From Ancistrus triradiatus (lineage: Eukaryota > Chordata > Actinopteri > Siluriformes > Loricariidae): a stretch of DNA of 64,000 bases. The stretch covers positions 496,001 through 560,000 of the forward strand of contig JAJAGP010000184.1 of assembly GCA_025084515.1 (NCBI GenBank), given 5' to 3'. Within the stretch, counting starts at the first letter, position 1. Each line of letters starts with the position of its first letter. Shown here piece by piece: positions 44,721-57,273 of the stretch. A program made the position numbers and the translations under genes. Under the pieces are notes generated by a model. It ran no database searches and had not been told where the DNA came from. It worked only from the letters and a program-made list of their open reading frames with translations.

Positions 44721-46000
44721 TTCTTTACCTTTTGTTTAGTTCCAAATCATGTTAAAGCAACACAAACGTGAAGTCTCCTCGGAGGGAAAGTTCTTATTAT
44801 GTACAGCGTTTTTGTAAAAGTTTCTGCATAAAGAAACTACTTGTATGTCCTGATTTGAACTGCTTCTCCTTGAAACAGTTTTGAGTGAGGAACCATTCCT
44901 AATCATTCCTGCACCCGCTAATATAAAGATAGTACCGAAGAAATTTGTCCACAATTGACAAGAAATATAAAAAAGAAGCAGGAGATGTCAGGAGAGGTGT
45001 GACATTGTGTTGGTTTTTCTTCACTTTCCTCTTTACATAAAGCGTTTTTGTTCAGAGGAGCCAGACTTTTGGAGCTTCCTTTACTTTTTTGTGTCCAAAC
45101 CTGCAGTTTGAGGTGAATTGCGAGACTAAGTGCTTCATGATCGAATTTCAAAGCAGCAATTAGGAGAAATTGATGTCAGAGTTTGGTTCAAAAAGAAAAT
45201 TTCAGCTAGAGAAAATGTCCTGCATTACCCTGAGATAAACACGTCAAACGGGAGCGCTCGATGTGTGGATGTCTTAGAAACATGGACCCGGCCCAGGGAG
45301 GCCAACAAAAGCAGAAGCGAGGCCGAACAGAAAGGCGCTGCGCTGAAATGCATTCTTTCCACAGACAGAAGCAGCAGGAAGCTCAGGCACGCTTCCAAAC
45401 CAATTTCTGCCGAACCCGCATCCCTTATTGTGCATGAGAGTCAGCTTCGGCTTTGTTTGGACAAGACTCGGGTTTTGACAGAAGCTTAATCAGGAATAAA
45501 AAAGCGCTGAAATAATGAGTAAACGTAGCACATTTATGCTTCACTCAAACACACGTCACGGCTGGAGCTTTTATTCCTCAGAGGTTTAATCAGACCCGGG
45601 AAGGGTTTTTGTGTCCTGTCCGTGATTTATTACGCCTGCTTTTAAACACCATTTTGGGTTCACCCACTTCTTCTGAACAGATCTCTTTGTTTCTCTGTAA
45701 ATAAAGCATTTATTCATTCGATATTCTTTAAGCAGTAAACAATTTCCCCCTCATTTTCATCGTCCCCTCACAAAATAATAGCAAATATGGCTTTGTGTAG
45801 TAAATGAACTGTAACCGAGCACTGCTATGGGGAGTCACGTGCCCCTTACCCAGCCCCCATTCACAGAGGAGCTATCTGGAACCCAGGGGACGGATAGGAA
45901 CCAAAGTGGCTCATCTCTGCAAAGCGGTCTCACTTTCTGAGTCTCGACTGTGTGTGATCAGTAATTCTTCCTAATCAATCTATCTGATCAGAAATTTGCT
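44721..46000. other. Unique intronic DNA
   Basis: No repeat was recognised. A 119-codon open frame at 45130-45489 (+) has no familiar motif and no splice context, and is treated as chance. Confidence 0.5.
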
Positions 46001-46145
46001 ATAGAAATAAAATTATTATTATTATTATTATTATTTACTAATAAATGTATTACTGTCATCAATAATAATAACAGCAAAATAAATACAATTATTAAAAAAT
46101 ATTTTATTTATAAATATATTTTATTTATTTTATATATTATATTTT

Positions 46146-46183
<38 letters not shown>

Positions 46184-46345
46184 TTTGTTTTTATTAAATA
46201 TTATTTTGTTATTATTATTATTAAATGAGCAGCATATGTATAATGTAATACATTTATAAATTAAATTAAATCATGAGTAATAGTAATTTTATTTTTTATT
46301 ATTTGTATTTTATTATTATTATTATTATTATTATTATGAAGAGAG
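46001..46345. repeat. AT-rich block with (ATT)n and (AT)n
   Basis: (ATT)n at 46013-46034 and 46310-46336, and (AT)n at about 46148-46179, within nearly pure A/T sequence. Confidence 0.9.
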
Positions 46346-46384
46346 CAGCAAATATGGGATTGTTTTGGTCCTCGTCTAGTGCGT

Positions 46385-46573
46385 GTGTGGGGTTTGGTAT
46401 GTTCTCCCATTCTTAGTACCCTTCATTAACTCCAGTTTGTTTCACTCCTAAGCACAGAGGTAAATTGGCAGCTCTAAGTTGCCCAAGGCGTTACCCCCAA
46501 TAGTTTCCAAAGGAGGCTCCAGTCGCCGTGACCCTCCCCTGGATCCTGCAGCTGAATGAATGAATGAATGAAC
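46385..46573 (+). repeat. SINE 3' half with (GAAT)n tail
   Basis: 'aattggcagctctaagttgccc', then 'gtcgccgtgaccctcccctggatcctgcagctgaatgaatgaatgaatg'. This is the 3' part of the gggtggcac family, ending in its short tandem tail. Confidence 0.75.
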
Positions 46574-47100
46574 ATGAAGACTGAACGGGCTGAGGAAGTC
46601 CTCGCTCAGCACTGTAACGTTGAGCTCTGGCTTGTTTTCTTCTCGCCGTTTGTACAGGATCATTAGTGCTGCCTGAGCCGGGGGAAGCCAGAGGGCAGAA
46701 CAGGCAGGAACAGGAACAGGCTTTATAATGACTACATGCATGGGCTTATGTTGTGGCTCCGTGTCCCATCACACCGCGGCTGCGTTTGGGAAGCTCTGAG
46801 GTGACAGCAGGAGTTTGTGATGGTTGCTTATGATCAGCGTTTGGGGTGAGAAGCTCAGTGTCAGAGTAAATCTAAGATTTAGAGGCGTATGTACACCCGA
46901 TCTGGTAAGTGGGGTACTTATTAGACTGGGGGGTATTTAGAGGAAGCTGACCCTGGTGCATGGTGATATCTTTCTGTGTAAGTGCACTATGTAGGCTCCG
47001 AATGAGCTTACAGTGTCGCCTATGTGGGGAGAATGTTCAGCGAATAGGAAGCTGTTTGGGATTTCAAAATGGCCGTGTGCAGAACTGATTATGGGTGACT
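46574..47100. other. Unique intronic DNA
   Basis: Nothing recognised. Confidence 0.5.
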
Positions 47101-47517
47101 GATTAGTTTCATATTTATTTATTTTTTAGCAGAACCCCATTATAACATAGCCACTGTCAGTGCTGATATTGTTTTATTTTAAATTAGCTTTAATTTCATG
47201 GTTTAATTAATTCATATTCTATTGTGTATTTTTCAGAGATTGGATTTGTAAGGTCTTAGAATTTATTTCACAGGGGCATGCTTTGTTAACCTTGTGTCTA
47301 TTTGTGTATTATACTTAATTAAAAAAAAAAAAAAATTATCATTTGTATTACTGAATTTATTACATCATTAATTTTGATAGGAACAATAGCAGTCATTATC
47401 ATTGTTTATTTTTTATTTTAAATTATTTGATTAATAAAGCACATCTAATGATTCTTCAAATGCTTTATTTAATAATAAATATTATTAATTAACAGTGTTA
47501 TTTGTATTATTTTTTAC

Positions 47518-47549
<32 letters not shown>

Positions 47550-48060
47550 TATTTTATTACTGTTTTTTGTTTTTTTACTGTTATATTTACTACTACTACT
47601 GTTGTTTTTATTTTTTAGCATTCTTATTACTATTAGTAGTAGTATTAATATTATTGTTATTCTTATTCTTATTATTATTATTATTACTGTTATTATTTTT
47701 ATTAATAGTAGAAGTAGTAGTAGTAGTAGTATTTCTATTATTGTTAATGTTACTAATAATTAATATCAGTAATATAATAATAATATAATTAGTAGTAGTA
47801 TTACTGTATTATTTATTGTTATTATTATTGCTATTATTTTTGTTATTATTATTTTTTTAAATATTTTTATTAGACTGCTGTACCACCCATACACCTCTGT
47901 ACTTTTTTTACTTTAATTTATTTTTCTTCCATAGCAGACTTTTCACTTTGAATAATTATAACACTCACACCTTAATAAAGTACTTACATAAATAAGTTAC
48001 AACTTTATGACATTATTATTATTATTATTATTACATAGTTATAATAATACTATTAAGCTG
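47101..48060. repeat. AT-rich block with (ATT)n, (AGT)n and (TTA)n runs
   Basis: (TTA)n at 47518-47546, a 'gaagtagtagtagtagtagt' run at 47710-47730, 'ttattgttattattatt' near 47815 and (ATT)n at 48013-48032. Strand composition switches from T-rich to mixed. Confidence 0.9.
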
Positions 48061-48923
48061 TTTTAATGCTCTATGCTTTTACTACAGCACTTACGTTTTT
48101 TTAACTTCACCTCAGTTTTAAATGTGTAGTCTTTTTCTTCTTTACCAAACCCTGTTTTAGCTTGAGCTATCAGATTTTTCTTTTTGGCTCACTTTTGGGT
48201 TTAGTTCTTCCTTCTTAGTGTTTCAGTTTCTTCAGCCTTTAATAATTAATCCTATAAAAGGGCAGCAGCAGAGCAGGAGTCCTTTATAAACAGCTTAAAT
48301 AAATGAGAACATGGTGGTGCGTGGACGGTTTCTGTTTCTGTGTAAATAGATCTGAGCTAAAGCATCATCTCTGTGTATGATGGCTGATATGATGTCGGAT
48401 CGTGACCCCTCTCTGTCTCTCTGGCCGTGACGAGGCTCCTCGTTTTGGATCTCCAGCTGCAGACCTTCATTAATTCATCCTCCTCTTTTATAAAACAGGA
48501 GCTTAATTAGCGCAGTAAGGTCTTGTGAAGGCCTGAGCGTTTCAGAGTTAAGCTCGTCGGCTCGTCTGAATCTACAGCGAGATGTTTCGGGGGGTCTGAC
48601 CAAAGCGAGAGACAGAGAGAGCCTCGGGCAGTCTGATCTCCAGGGCTTGTTTTGCATAAAACATGGCGCCTTTTCGGCTCGCTGTCGTCTATTTGGGAGG
48701 CGTTCGCCTATTTCGAAGAGCCTGATTCTCACAGCGGTGTCAATCAGCTGAAAAACTAGTGTTTGTGTTTATATTACAGGATCGATTCATGCACTCCTGA
48801 CACATTTGAGTTTGAGTTCTTGTTACTCTGGAGATGGAACGTCTCGGGTGTATCTCTGCCAGAAATGTAAGACATTTTTTATAGGTTTATTTCGAGGAAG
48901 CATCGTTAAATAAAGGTATTAGT
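48061..48923. other. Unique intronic DNA
   Basis: No gene or repeat was recognised. 48400-48730 has balanced composition. Confidence 0.5.
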
Positions 48924-49582
48924 AGATCTGCATTTCCTGAAGGAACGACAACAGTGTTTGAAATGTGACGGAAAGAATGTGGTTTGTGTCCCAATACTTT
49001 CGGCCGTGTGTGTGGAGTCGAGTCAAGTCAGATTTATTTATATAGTGCTTTTTAACAATGGAGCGTTGTCTCAAAATAATTTTGGAATTTTAGATTATCT
49101 CCTAATATCTACGTCCAATCCCAGCCAGGGAGTGTCGTATTACTTTTGGTGGTGTGTGTGGGAGTGTCCCAATACTTTTGGACACATGCTGAATTGTGTC
49201 CTGATACTTTTGACTGTGTGTTTTGGCCGCATTTGGGTGTCCCCCCCAATACTTTTAGCCACATCCTGGACTGGATTGTGTCCCAATAATTTTGGCCCTG
49301 TGCCGGGGGCGTGCGTCCCAATACTTTTGGCTGCGTGCAGGTTTGCGTCCCAATACTTTTTCCTTTGTGGGGGCATGTTTCAATTCTTTTGTGCCAATGC
49401 ACACAGCTGTGTGCGGGGGCATGTCCCAATACTTTTGACCGCATGCGTGGAAGTGTCCGAATACTTTTGCCCCGTGTTGGGACGTGTTCCAATAGTTTTG
49501 GCCATGTACGTGTTCCAAAACCTTTTCCCATGTCCCAATGCTTTTAGCTCCATGCTCGATTGTGTCCCAATACTTTTGGCAC
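48924..49582 (+). repeat. 'gtcccaatactttt' minisatellite, second locus
   Basis: 48924-49001 matches the single-copy repeat at 1819-1896. The motif 'gtcccaatacttttgg' then recurs about 15 times to 49582, with variable spacers such as 'ccgcatgc' and 'cctgtgc', far more diverged than the 16-kb array. 49023-49090 is an inserted piece of the 'tttatttatatagtgctttt' repeat. Confidence 0.85.
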
Positions 49583-49597
49583 GCTGGGGAGAGGGAG

Positions 49598-49700
49598 AGA
49601 CACAGGATCAGGGAACACAAATAAGCAACTATACTTTAGAAACAAGCCCCAAAAACCTATGAAGACCAATATTTGTAATAGACTTCATAAAGAATAAGAG
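49598..49700 (+). repeat. 'ggatcagggaacacaaataag' dispersed repeat
   Basis: Collinear with 41695-41790: 'ggatcaggga', 'actttagaaacaa', 'accaatatttgtaatagacttcataaagaataa'. Confidence 0.75.
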
Positions 49701-50320
49701 AATTGTTAAGGCCTTGGTTGTTAAAGTGAACGGACGTTGATCTGTAATGAATAATAAAGTGAATATAGTGCTATACAGTAGCGTTCCTCCCTGATATGTA
49801 ATCCAGATCCAGAAACAGGGTCGTGATGAAGATGCATCCTGGAGAGGGGAATCAATGGTGACAGCACATTTGGGTAAATTAGGCTCGTCCGACCCTCGTT
49901 CCACTCCAGGTGTAATTACCCATCATCCGTCTGCCATCTCAGGTGCGCAGCGACGCCACTTTTCCTCCCGCGAGCATTACACCGCGTTCACATCGCGGCA
50001 TCTTTCAAACGCCATCGGGGCTTTTAAGCGGAGCGGAGCTGCTCTGATCTTCTGCGGCCTGTCAGAGTCGGAGAGCATCAGCAGGGCTTCGGCTTTAACC
50101 GAAAAAGAGTAAACGAGCGTCTTCCTCAGCGGCACCTTAACGAATGTTAACCACGCCTTCGGATTCCATCTTCTCCGAGGCACTATCGCCGACAAGGATT
50201 CATTCGGACGTTTGTTTTGGGTTTTGTGGGTAAATTTGTTCGTTTTGAATCGTTCAAACTGAAGTGACCAGTTTCTTCAATTAGGACTTTAGAGTGAGAG
50301 GGACACTCTTACACACCGAG
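49701..50320. other. Unique intronic DNA, CpG-retaining from 49900 to 50110
   Basis: 'gcagcgacgccacttttcctcccgcgagcattacaccgcgttcacatcgcgg' stands out for CpG. No exon was recognised. Confidence 0.45.
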
Positions 50321-50535
50321 TCCGGCTTTTAAGGACAGAAAAGACGCACGTCAAGTTTTGCAAAAGAACCCGCGTATATTGATGCGTAACATTTTTAATC
50401 TGCCTGTTCTAATTTCTGCATGGTTAAAATCAGGTCGACCAATCAGAGCTCGGTTGTCAGGCAGAACAGCTCATGGAGAGCTTATAGGACGCTGCCTCTA
50501 AAAACATGGATATTAAAGAAACGATCTGGTGGAAT
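50321..50535 (-). repeat. Dispersed repeat, inverted partner of the 18.8-kb copy
   Basis: The reverse complement contains 'ccaccagatcgtttctttaatatccatg' and 'ccgagctctgattggtcgacctgattttaac', as at 18797-19045. Confidence 0.8.
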
Positions 50536-51177
50536 TTGCTGAAACCTGGCACCCTACTGAGTGACCTGAAGACAGCGCTGGTTCCAGGGTGGCATGGCTC
50601 TTATTTTTTCCTGCTGCTGAGCTGGGCTTCTTACGGTACTTTATTCCAGGTGGACTTTCTACCGGACCTGTTGCATCAGATTCAAACCGTGTAACAATGT
50701 GAGACGGCGACGAGGCCCCGAGGCACAGCGGCAGCATGAGCACTGATCTAATCCAGGACTTGTGCTCTCGGGCGTTATCGCTCCTGGCTGTGGGTTCATA
50801 TCTCATTCTGTGTGGAATAAATAGATTGGGTTCTGCCCATAAAGCGAGCAGCACTTGGTCAGAGTCCTGATAATACACAAACACGTTCTGCCTAATCGAA
50901 TAAAACAGTCCAGACTGAAAAATCTACCAATATTGGGAATATTAAGAATATGGCGTGTGGGTTGGGGAGGCAAGAAGCTGGAAACCTGGTGTTTATTAAT
51001 CCACGAGGAGATTTTCAGTACGGTTGCTGCTGTTATTGAGAGTGAACGTCCTGCGAAGGTCACACCAAGAGCACGAGTGCGGCTGAAGGCGGTGGGAAAG
51101 AAGCCAACAGCAAAAGGGCTGCTCAAATATTAAACTAACTAGCAGTAGTGTCTTGTTTACATCACTCCCTCTCTCAG
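50536..51177. other. Unique intronic DNA
   Basis: Nothing recognised. Overlapping 90-120-codon frames on both strands have no known motif. Confidence 0.45.
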
Positions 51178-51228
51178 TCAGCTGCGAGGCGACAGCGCTG
51201 AAAACTGTGCCACTGTGCCACCCCCTCT
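51178..51228 (-). repeat. SINE head fragment, minus strand
   Basis: On the minus strand: agagggggtggcacagtggc, then 'acagttttcagcgctgtcgcctcgcag'. Confidence 0.7.
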
Positions 51229-51439
51229 GCCCACTCTAATTAAAACGCAGAACACAAATGTTGTCGAGAACATCGAACACAAACAAGACAGAGGGTAATG
51301 GATCTCAACCCTACTTCAGGACGCCACAGAGAGGGAGTGGGCCGTCGGGAACGTGGGTGGAACTGGACTCAACCCAAGACTGGCATCAGCTTATGGGGGA
51401 GTCGGTACCTACAGACACAAATATGAAACAGGAAATATG

Positions 51440-53150
51440 AATCATGTCTCCTGCCCAGTGGAACGGAGACATGAACCAGAACTCCTGCCAGCGGAAAAGA
51501 GACATAAACTGGCAACTCCTGCCAGTGGAACAGAGACATGAACCAGAACTTCTGCCCAGTGGAACGAAGACATAAATTGGGAACTCCTGCCAGTGGAATG
51601 GAGACATGAACCAGAAACTCCTCCCAAGTGGAATGGAGACATGAACCAGAAACTCCTCCCAAGTGGAATGGAGACATGAACCGGAACTCCTAATCCAATG
51701 GAACGGAGACATGAACCAGAACTTCTGCCCAGTGGAACGAAGACATAAATTGGGAACTCCTGCCAGTGGAATGGAGACATGAACCAGAAACTCCTCCCAA
51801 GTGGAATGGAGACATGAACCAGAAACTCCTCCCAAGTGGAATGGAGACATGAACCGGAACTCCTAATCCAATGGAACGGAGACATGAACCAGAAACTCCT
51901 CCCCAGTGGAACGGAGACATGAACCAGAAACTCCTCCCCAATGGAACGGAGACATGAACCGGAGCTCCTCCCCAGTGGAACGGAGACATGAACCGGAAAT
52001 TTTGCCCAGTGGAATGGAGACATGAACCAGGAACTCCTCCTGAGTGGAACGGAGACATGAACCAGGAACTCCTGCCAGTGGAACGGAGACATGAACCAGG
52101 AACTCCTGCCAGTGGAACGGAGACATGAACCAGGAACTCCTCCTAAGTGGAATGGAGACATGAACAGGAACTCCTGCCAGTGGAACGGTGACATGAACCG
52201 GAATTTTGCCCAGTGGAATGGAGACATGAACCGGGAGCTCCTCCCCAGTGGAGCGGAGACATGAACGAGGAACTCCTCCCCAGTGGAACGGAGACATGAT
52301 CTGGACCTTCTGCCAGTGGAATGGAGACATGAACCGGGAACTCCTCCCCAGTGGAACGGAGACATGAACTGGAACTCCTGCCAGTGGAACAGAGAGATGA
52401 ACCAGAACTAATGCCCAGTGGAATAGAGACATAAACTGGCAACTCCTCCCCAGTGGAACGGAGACATAAATCGGGAACTCATGCCAGTGGAACGGAGACA
52501 TGAACCGGAACTTCTGGGCAGTGGAACGAAGACATAAATTGGGAACTCCTGCCAGTGGAACGGAGACATGAACCAGAAACTCCTCCCAAGTGGAATGGAG
52601 ACATGAACTGGAACTCCTCCCCAATGGAACGGAGACATGAACCAGAAACTCCTCCCCAGTGGAACAGAGACATGAACCGGAGCTCCTCCCCAGTGGAACA
52701 GAGACATGAACCGGAAATTTTGCCCAGTGGAACAGAGACATGAACCAGGAACTCCTCCTGAGTGGAACGGAGACATGAACCAGGAACTCCTGCCAGTGGA
52801 ACGGAGACATGAACCAGGAACTCCTCCCCAGTGGAATGGAGACATGAACCAGGAACTCCTCCCAAGTGGAATGCAGACCTGAACCAGGAACTCCTCCCCA
52901 GTGGAATGGAGACATGAACAGGAACTCCTGCCAAGTGGAACGGAGACATGAACCGGAATTTTGCCCAGTGGAATGGAGACCTGAATCAGGAACTCCTCCC
53001 CAGTGGAGCGGAGACATGAACCAGGAACTCCTCCCCAGTGGAGCGGAGACATGAACCAGGAACTCCTCCCCAGTGGAGCGGAGACATGAACCAGGAACTC
53101 CTCCCCAGTGGAGCGGAGACATGAACCAGGAACTCCTCCCCAGTGGAATA
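51440..53150. repeat. 1.7-kb minisatellite, 33-36-bp unit with higher-order duplications
   Basis: The unit is cagtggaacggagacatgaa plus 'ccaggaactcctcccc', with about 48 copies. A 173-bp block (51548-51720) is repeated exactly at 51721-51893. Blocks marked by 'ggaaattttgcccagtgg' and 'cctcctgag' recur 718 bp apart (51995/52713, 52031/52749). Because units of 33 and 36 bp preserve frame and lack stops, the minus strand shows a 419-codon frame (51863-53122) and others. These are repeat artefacts with no exon evidence. Confidence 0.95.
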
Positions 53151-54050
53151 CGAGTCAGAGTGGCTCAGTGGCTGAGTTCTGGTATCTCTCTAGTCTGTGT
53201 TTTGCTCTGCCAGGGGCTTCTGCCAACCAAGTTTCAGGGTTTCTCTGGGTCTAGGAGCTAGGTTTGATGTAGTGCAAGCAGACATGGGGTGCCCCAGCAG
53301 TTATTTAATGATTTAACATTTAATTATGACAGCTAAAGGCCATCAGGGATCAGATAAAGTTTCAGTCTTTATAGTGTGAGCACTGCAGGCTGTGGTTTAA
53401 TCGAATTGGTTAAAGATGTGTGAATAATGAGGTCACAAACATTTGTAAATACCAGCTGGACTGAGGGACCTGGATGGACCGATTGGCGGGGGTACGTGGG
53501 CACGGTTTGTACTAAGCTTTAAGAGAAACGCTACACGAGATGATGATGATGATGAGGAGGAGCGTTTAAAGACGTCTGGGAGTACACAGGTCCCTCTGAA
53601 AGGCAAACGGCGGCCAGTTAAAGATGATATTTAAGCTAATGGGCTATCACGGGATGATCGAGGCGTCGTTTGAGCCGGAGCCGATACGTCTGCGTGCTGA
53701 TGAACAGCAGGAAAGCGGAGACGGAGCGAGCGGGCAGGCGTAATGGCCTCGTACCACCTGCTGAGCATCGATCAATAGCGATGGGACTAATTGATAAGGC
53801 GTTATTAGCAGCGTTCTGGCTAATGGGCGTTGTATTTCATCCTGTCCGCGTGGGTGATGGGCATCGGGCCTGGTGACGAAGCACCGGAAGCAGATGGCAA
53901 GGTCACCGGGGTCAGTAAATCCAGCTGTCAGCGTGGTACAGCGCCAGAGGTTTAGACTGTTTTAGTCAGTGCCATACCATCAGCGTCTGGATTGTTGGCA
54001 CCCCTGATTGCCACTTTGATCTAAAAATAGTACTTTGTTTTCTGTTAGTT
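53151..54050. other. Unique intronic DNA
   Basis: Short (GAT)n at 53539-53553. 'ttgttggcacccctg' near 53993 resembles a transposon terminus, with no partner found. Nothing else was recognised. Confidence 0.45.
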
Positions 54051-54850
54051 TCTATAGTACTGTGTTGGAACATAAAACTATTCTTGTATACATTTTACAC
54101 CTATTTTTTCATTTATTCCTGAAATATTGGAAAGTCCAGAGTTATATCTTGAAAATCTTTTACATTTTATACATTTTGTACATTTTATTCTTTAAATATT
54201 AATTTGTTTTTTTATCCTTGTAATAACATAAGGTACTGCATTTCCTAAAATATTGCAACATTATTATATTAGGACTATTATTATAGACTAATATTAAAAA
54301 TATTAAGAAAAACATTTTTTTTTCTAAATATTACAACAGTTTTGTAAATTTGCTCATTTTTGTTTTATGATTATTTTTGCAGTGCCATTTTTAAAATACA
54401 TTTTATAACTATTTTTAATTTATTACAGCTTAAATATCACAGCTTTATTTTTGAAATATGACTTTTTCTCTAAAAGAAATGACAACTTTTGTGTTTTTCA
54501 TTTAAATTCAGTTTTACTGCATATGACAGCTTTAAATATTACTACAACTATCTATTTATACTACAACTATTAACATTACTATCAATGTATATTATTAATC
54601 AGAACATTTTAGCATTTTGTCTTAAAATATTTAGACTAGGTTTAGAGTTAGTGTTTACTTTATCTAAATTAATAATAGCGATATTAGAAAATTGTATTTA
54701 TTGTAATATTCTCCCAATTTTTATTATCTCTCGATTATTTTTGTATTGTGATTCCGCCCTTGAAATGTTGAACTTTTATTTTCTACAAATACAAATTGTT
54801 TTGTAGCATCTGATCTTGTAAGAGTTTTTCTGAACATACTTTTTTAATCA
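54051..54850. repeat. AT-rich block, partly decayed 22-bp array
   Basis: Words such as 'tgaaatattggaaa', 'attctttaaatatta' and 'cacagctttatttttgaaatatgactttttctctaaa' echo the 22-bp unit of 92-405 without regular spacing. Confidence 0.65.
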
Positions 54851-57221
54851 GTAAAACTGCTGCTTATTCCCAGCTTTACATCATTGTGTATTTTTAGGCG
54901 GTGAGTTTTTGCAGTTCTTCTGTTTCATTTTTGTTTTTCGTGTTTATCTTGCTGATACCCAAGCAGGGTCACGCCTGTCGGCCCTCGTGTCCCTTCGCTG
55001 TAAACATCCTGATTACATCCTGCGTTTGAACCCGTGCGTCGCCGAAGCCGCCGCGGCGCTGTTTGTATTCTCTGATTCACGCTAAAGTCACGAGCGGTCG
55101 GCCTCAAGCTGTGATGATTCACCACCTGATGGACGCCGAGTCGTGCGCGGATAGTGGACTCGGCAAACGGACAACAAGCGGAGGCCCCGGGTCTGTGTCA
55201 GCGTAGGGTCTGCTCCCACGCAAATCCATTTCAATTCAGACCGGAGCTTACAGCCAGGAAGTAATTACTTTTGCTCTTCTTGTTGCTGTGCAGAAAGCAA
55301 TCTGGACCAACAGCAGGAGCGGGAGAGCGATTGGCGGCCATTTATTTTTCATTCAGAGTAAATTTACTCAAGAGGGCCGGTGCGCTGTCAGAGCGGCGGC
55401 GCTAACGTCGCTCTGTAATGTTCAGATTTATTATTACCTTCATTTTAGCTTACTCTTATCAATTTATATTCCAGGTCAAACATGGAGAAATGGAAAGGGC
55501 TGCTTCTGCATGATTTGTACTGCATCTATGAGGTCTATCGTTGTTTTTATTATTATTACTATTATTGTTCCTTCATACAAGTGTCCAAAAAGTACTGGAA
55601 GTCCAATATTGAGCTTGCAGTATACTTGTGTATAAAAAGTTAAACTACAAATATACTTAAACACAGATCTGTCACCTAATAATGACTTTTTACTTTTAAA
55701 GAAAACATGTACTGTACAAAACCTCGATATCTCTTTATTCAGTGTGTCCCAGAAGTCCAGTGTCGTAGGGATATTTTATACTTACTTATTATTAATCATT
55801 ATTGCCATAATTAACATGATTCAGCTGGTAATGCGTTTAACCCTAGTTGGAGCAACGCGCCGAATCTCATCCCTTAAACAACAATATCTGAAAATGTTCC
55901 TGTCTTTCAGAATGATTAGTTTGTCCATACGCGCCAAATTTGTAGCGAGGTGCCACTACTGGTATACTGCCCCCTAATATCTTAATTGTTTTAACAACGT
56001 GCGAGCTGACCTTATTGAGTATAAATACATAAACATGTAGGTACATGTACAGCTTCTACTCATTTACGTAAATTGAGAAATAGTCCTTGATTTCTTATTG
56101 TTTCTGTGACTTGAAGCGCATGAAGTCTATTCTGGCTACTGCACATGGCCATCCCGCCACTACAAAGGGGCCGAGACTTGCCGCCCCTCCTCTCCGACAC
56201 ATTTACTAATATGCCAATTGGTTCTTTCTAATGATGGGGCGGGGCTTCTGTACTACAGTCTCATTCATATTTATAATATTTATAATATATTATAAATATA
56301 ATATAAAATATAACAGATGGGGCGTTACAAGTTAAAAGTAGGATTAAAACACCACCTGCTGGTGGCTTAGCGGGGTAGAATTCATTACCGAGAAGACCTT
56401 TCACGTTTTAAGCTTGGCCAGAGGTGAGGCTGGCAGCTTTTTGAAAGTAAAGTGCATGGAAGGATATCCGTTACAGGGCCTGGTTTATATCCTGCCTCTG
56501 GCAAGATGAGAGGATGCCCGCGCATGCAGAAATGCCAACAGTTTCTTTGGTAAATCGTTTTTGCACCGCAAGTCCAGATGAGTTCTAGATCAGATTGGGC
56601 ACAGGGTGTATCCATGTGTTGGTTCCAGAGATGGGTTTAGCAGAGTTTCCAAACAGTTTGTATTTTGCCGCAACCTGAGAGCTTCACTCTGATTATACAA
56701 AGAGTCTGGGATAGGGGAGGGTTCTGATATTTTGAATGCATCCACAGACTCTTTGCTCGGCTCTGTATCCTGGCGAGGTTCACGCTGAAACCTCAAAAAC
56801 ACCACGTGGAAGGCAGAACAGGGTCTGGAGAGAAAAACAACAAAAAATGAAATCATATCAAAACCGACCGATTTGAAGAAGCAGACGTTTCTCAGCTCCT
56901 AATTATGGCACGGGTCTTTACCAGGTGCCTCTGTGGTTATCACCTGTCAGGTGCTGCTTTCGCAGGCCGCCTCCTCGGCGTGGGGTATAAATAGAGGAAG
57001 CACGCAGAGACACAGCGGCTGCGGAGACGGTGCAAGTTTCCGATCAACTGTGGGCACCCTAGGAGGTGACAGTTCATACCAGACGTTGGTTTTGGAAGCT
57101 GCGACCTTCAGATTGTTTTTTTTTTTTTAATCATCTTATGAATGATGATACACATTCTCTGGTCAACCTCTGTTAATAAATGCTTTTTAAGTATTGGCTA
57201 TGTGTACAGTCACAGAATCAC
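54851..57221. other. Mostly unique intronic DNA
   Basis: 55020-55215 is CpG-rich ('gtcgccgaagccgccgcggcgctg'). (ATT)n lies near 55548-55565, a short palindromic 'tatttataatatttataatatattataaat' near 56270-56300, and a T11-type tract at 57115-57128. No gene was recognised. Confidence 0.45.
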
Positions 57222-57271
57222 ACTATACAGACAAAAGTTTGTGGACACCTCTTCTAATGATTGAGCCCTGC
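57222..57271 (+). mobile_element. Left-end remnant of the second Tc1-like family
   Basis: tacagacaaaagtttgtgga, then 'cacctcttctaatgattgag', resembles the left terminus of the family at 7873 and 60780. It is broken by the Tc1-like insertion at 57274. Confidence 0.65.
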
Positions 57272-57273
57272 TA

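Noticed and set aside
45130..45489. 119-codon + strand frame as an additional exon or gene
   Set aside because: No recognisable domain, no matching UNC5 sequence, and no convincing acceptor/donor pair of the right phase. Compatible with chance in GC-balanced intron.
47495..47788. 97-codon hydrophobic frame as a membrane protein
   Set aside because: It is produced by (TTA)n/(ATT)n low-complexity DNA and has no other coding signal.
51442..53122. 307- and 419-codon minus-strand frames as a gene for a Ser/Pro/Trp-rich repeat protein
   Set aside because: Entirely minisatellite. Other frames on both strands are also open, and no promoter, signal or exon structure lies outside the array.
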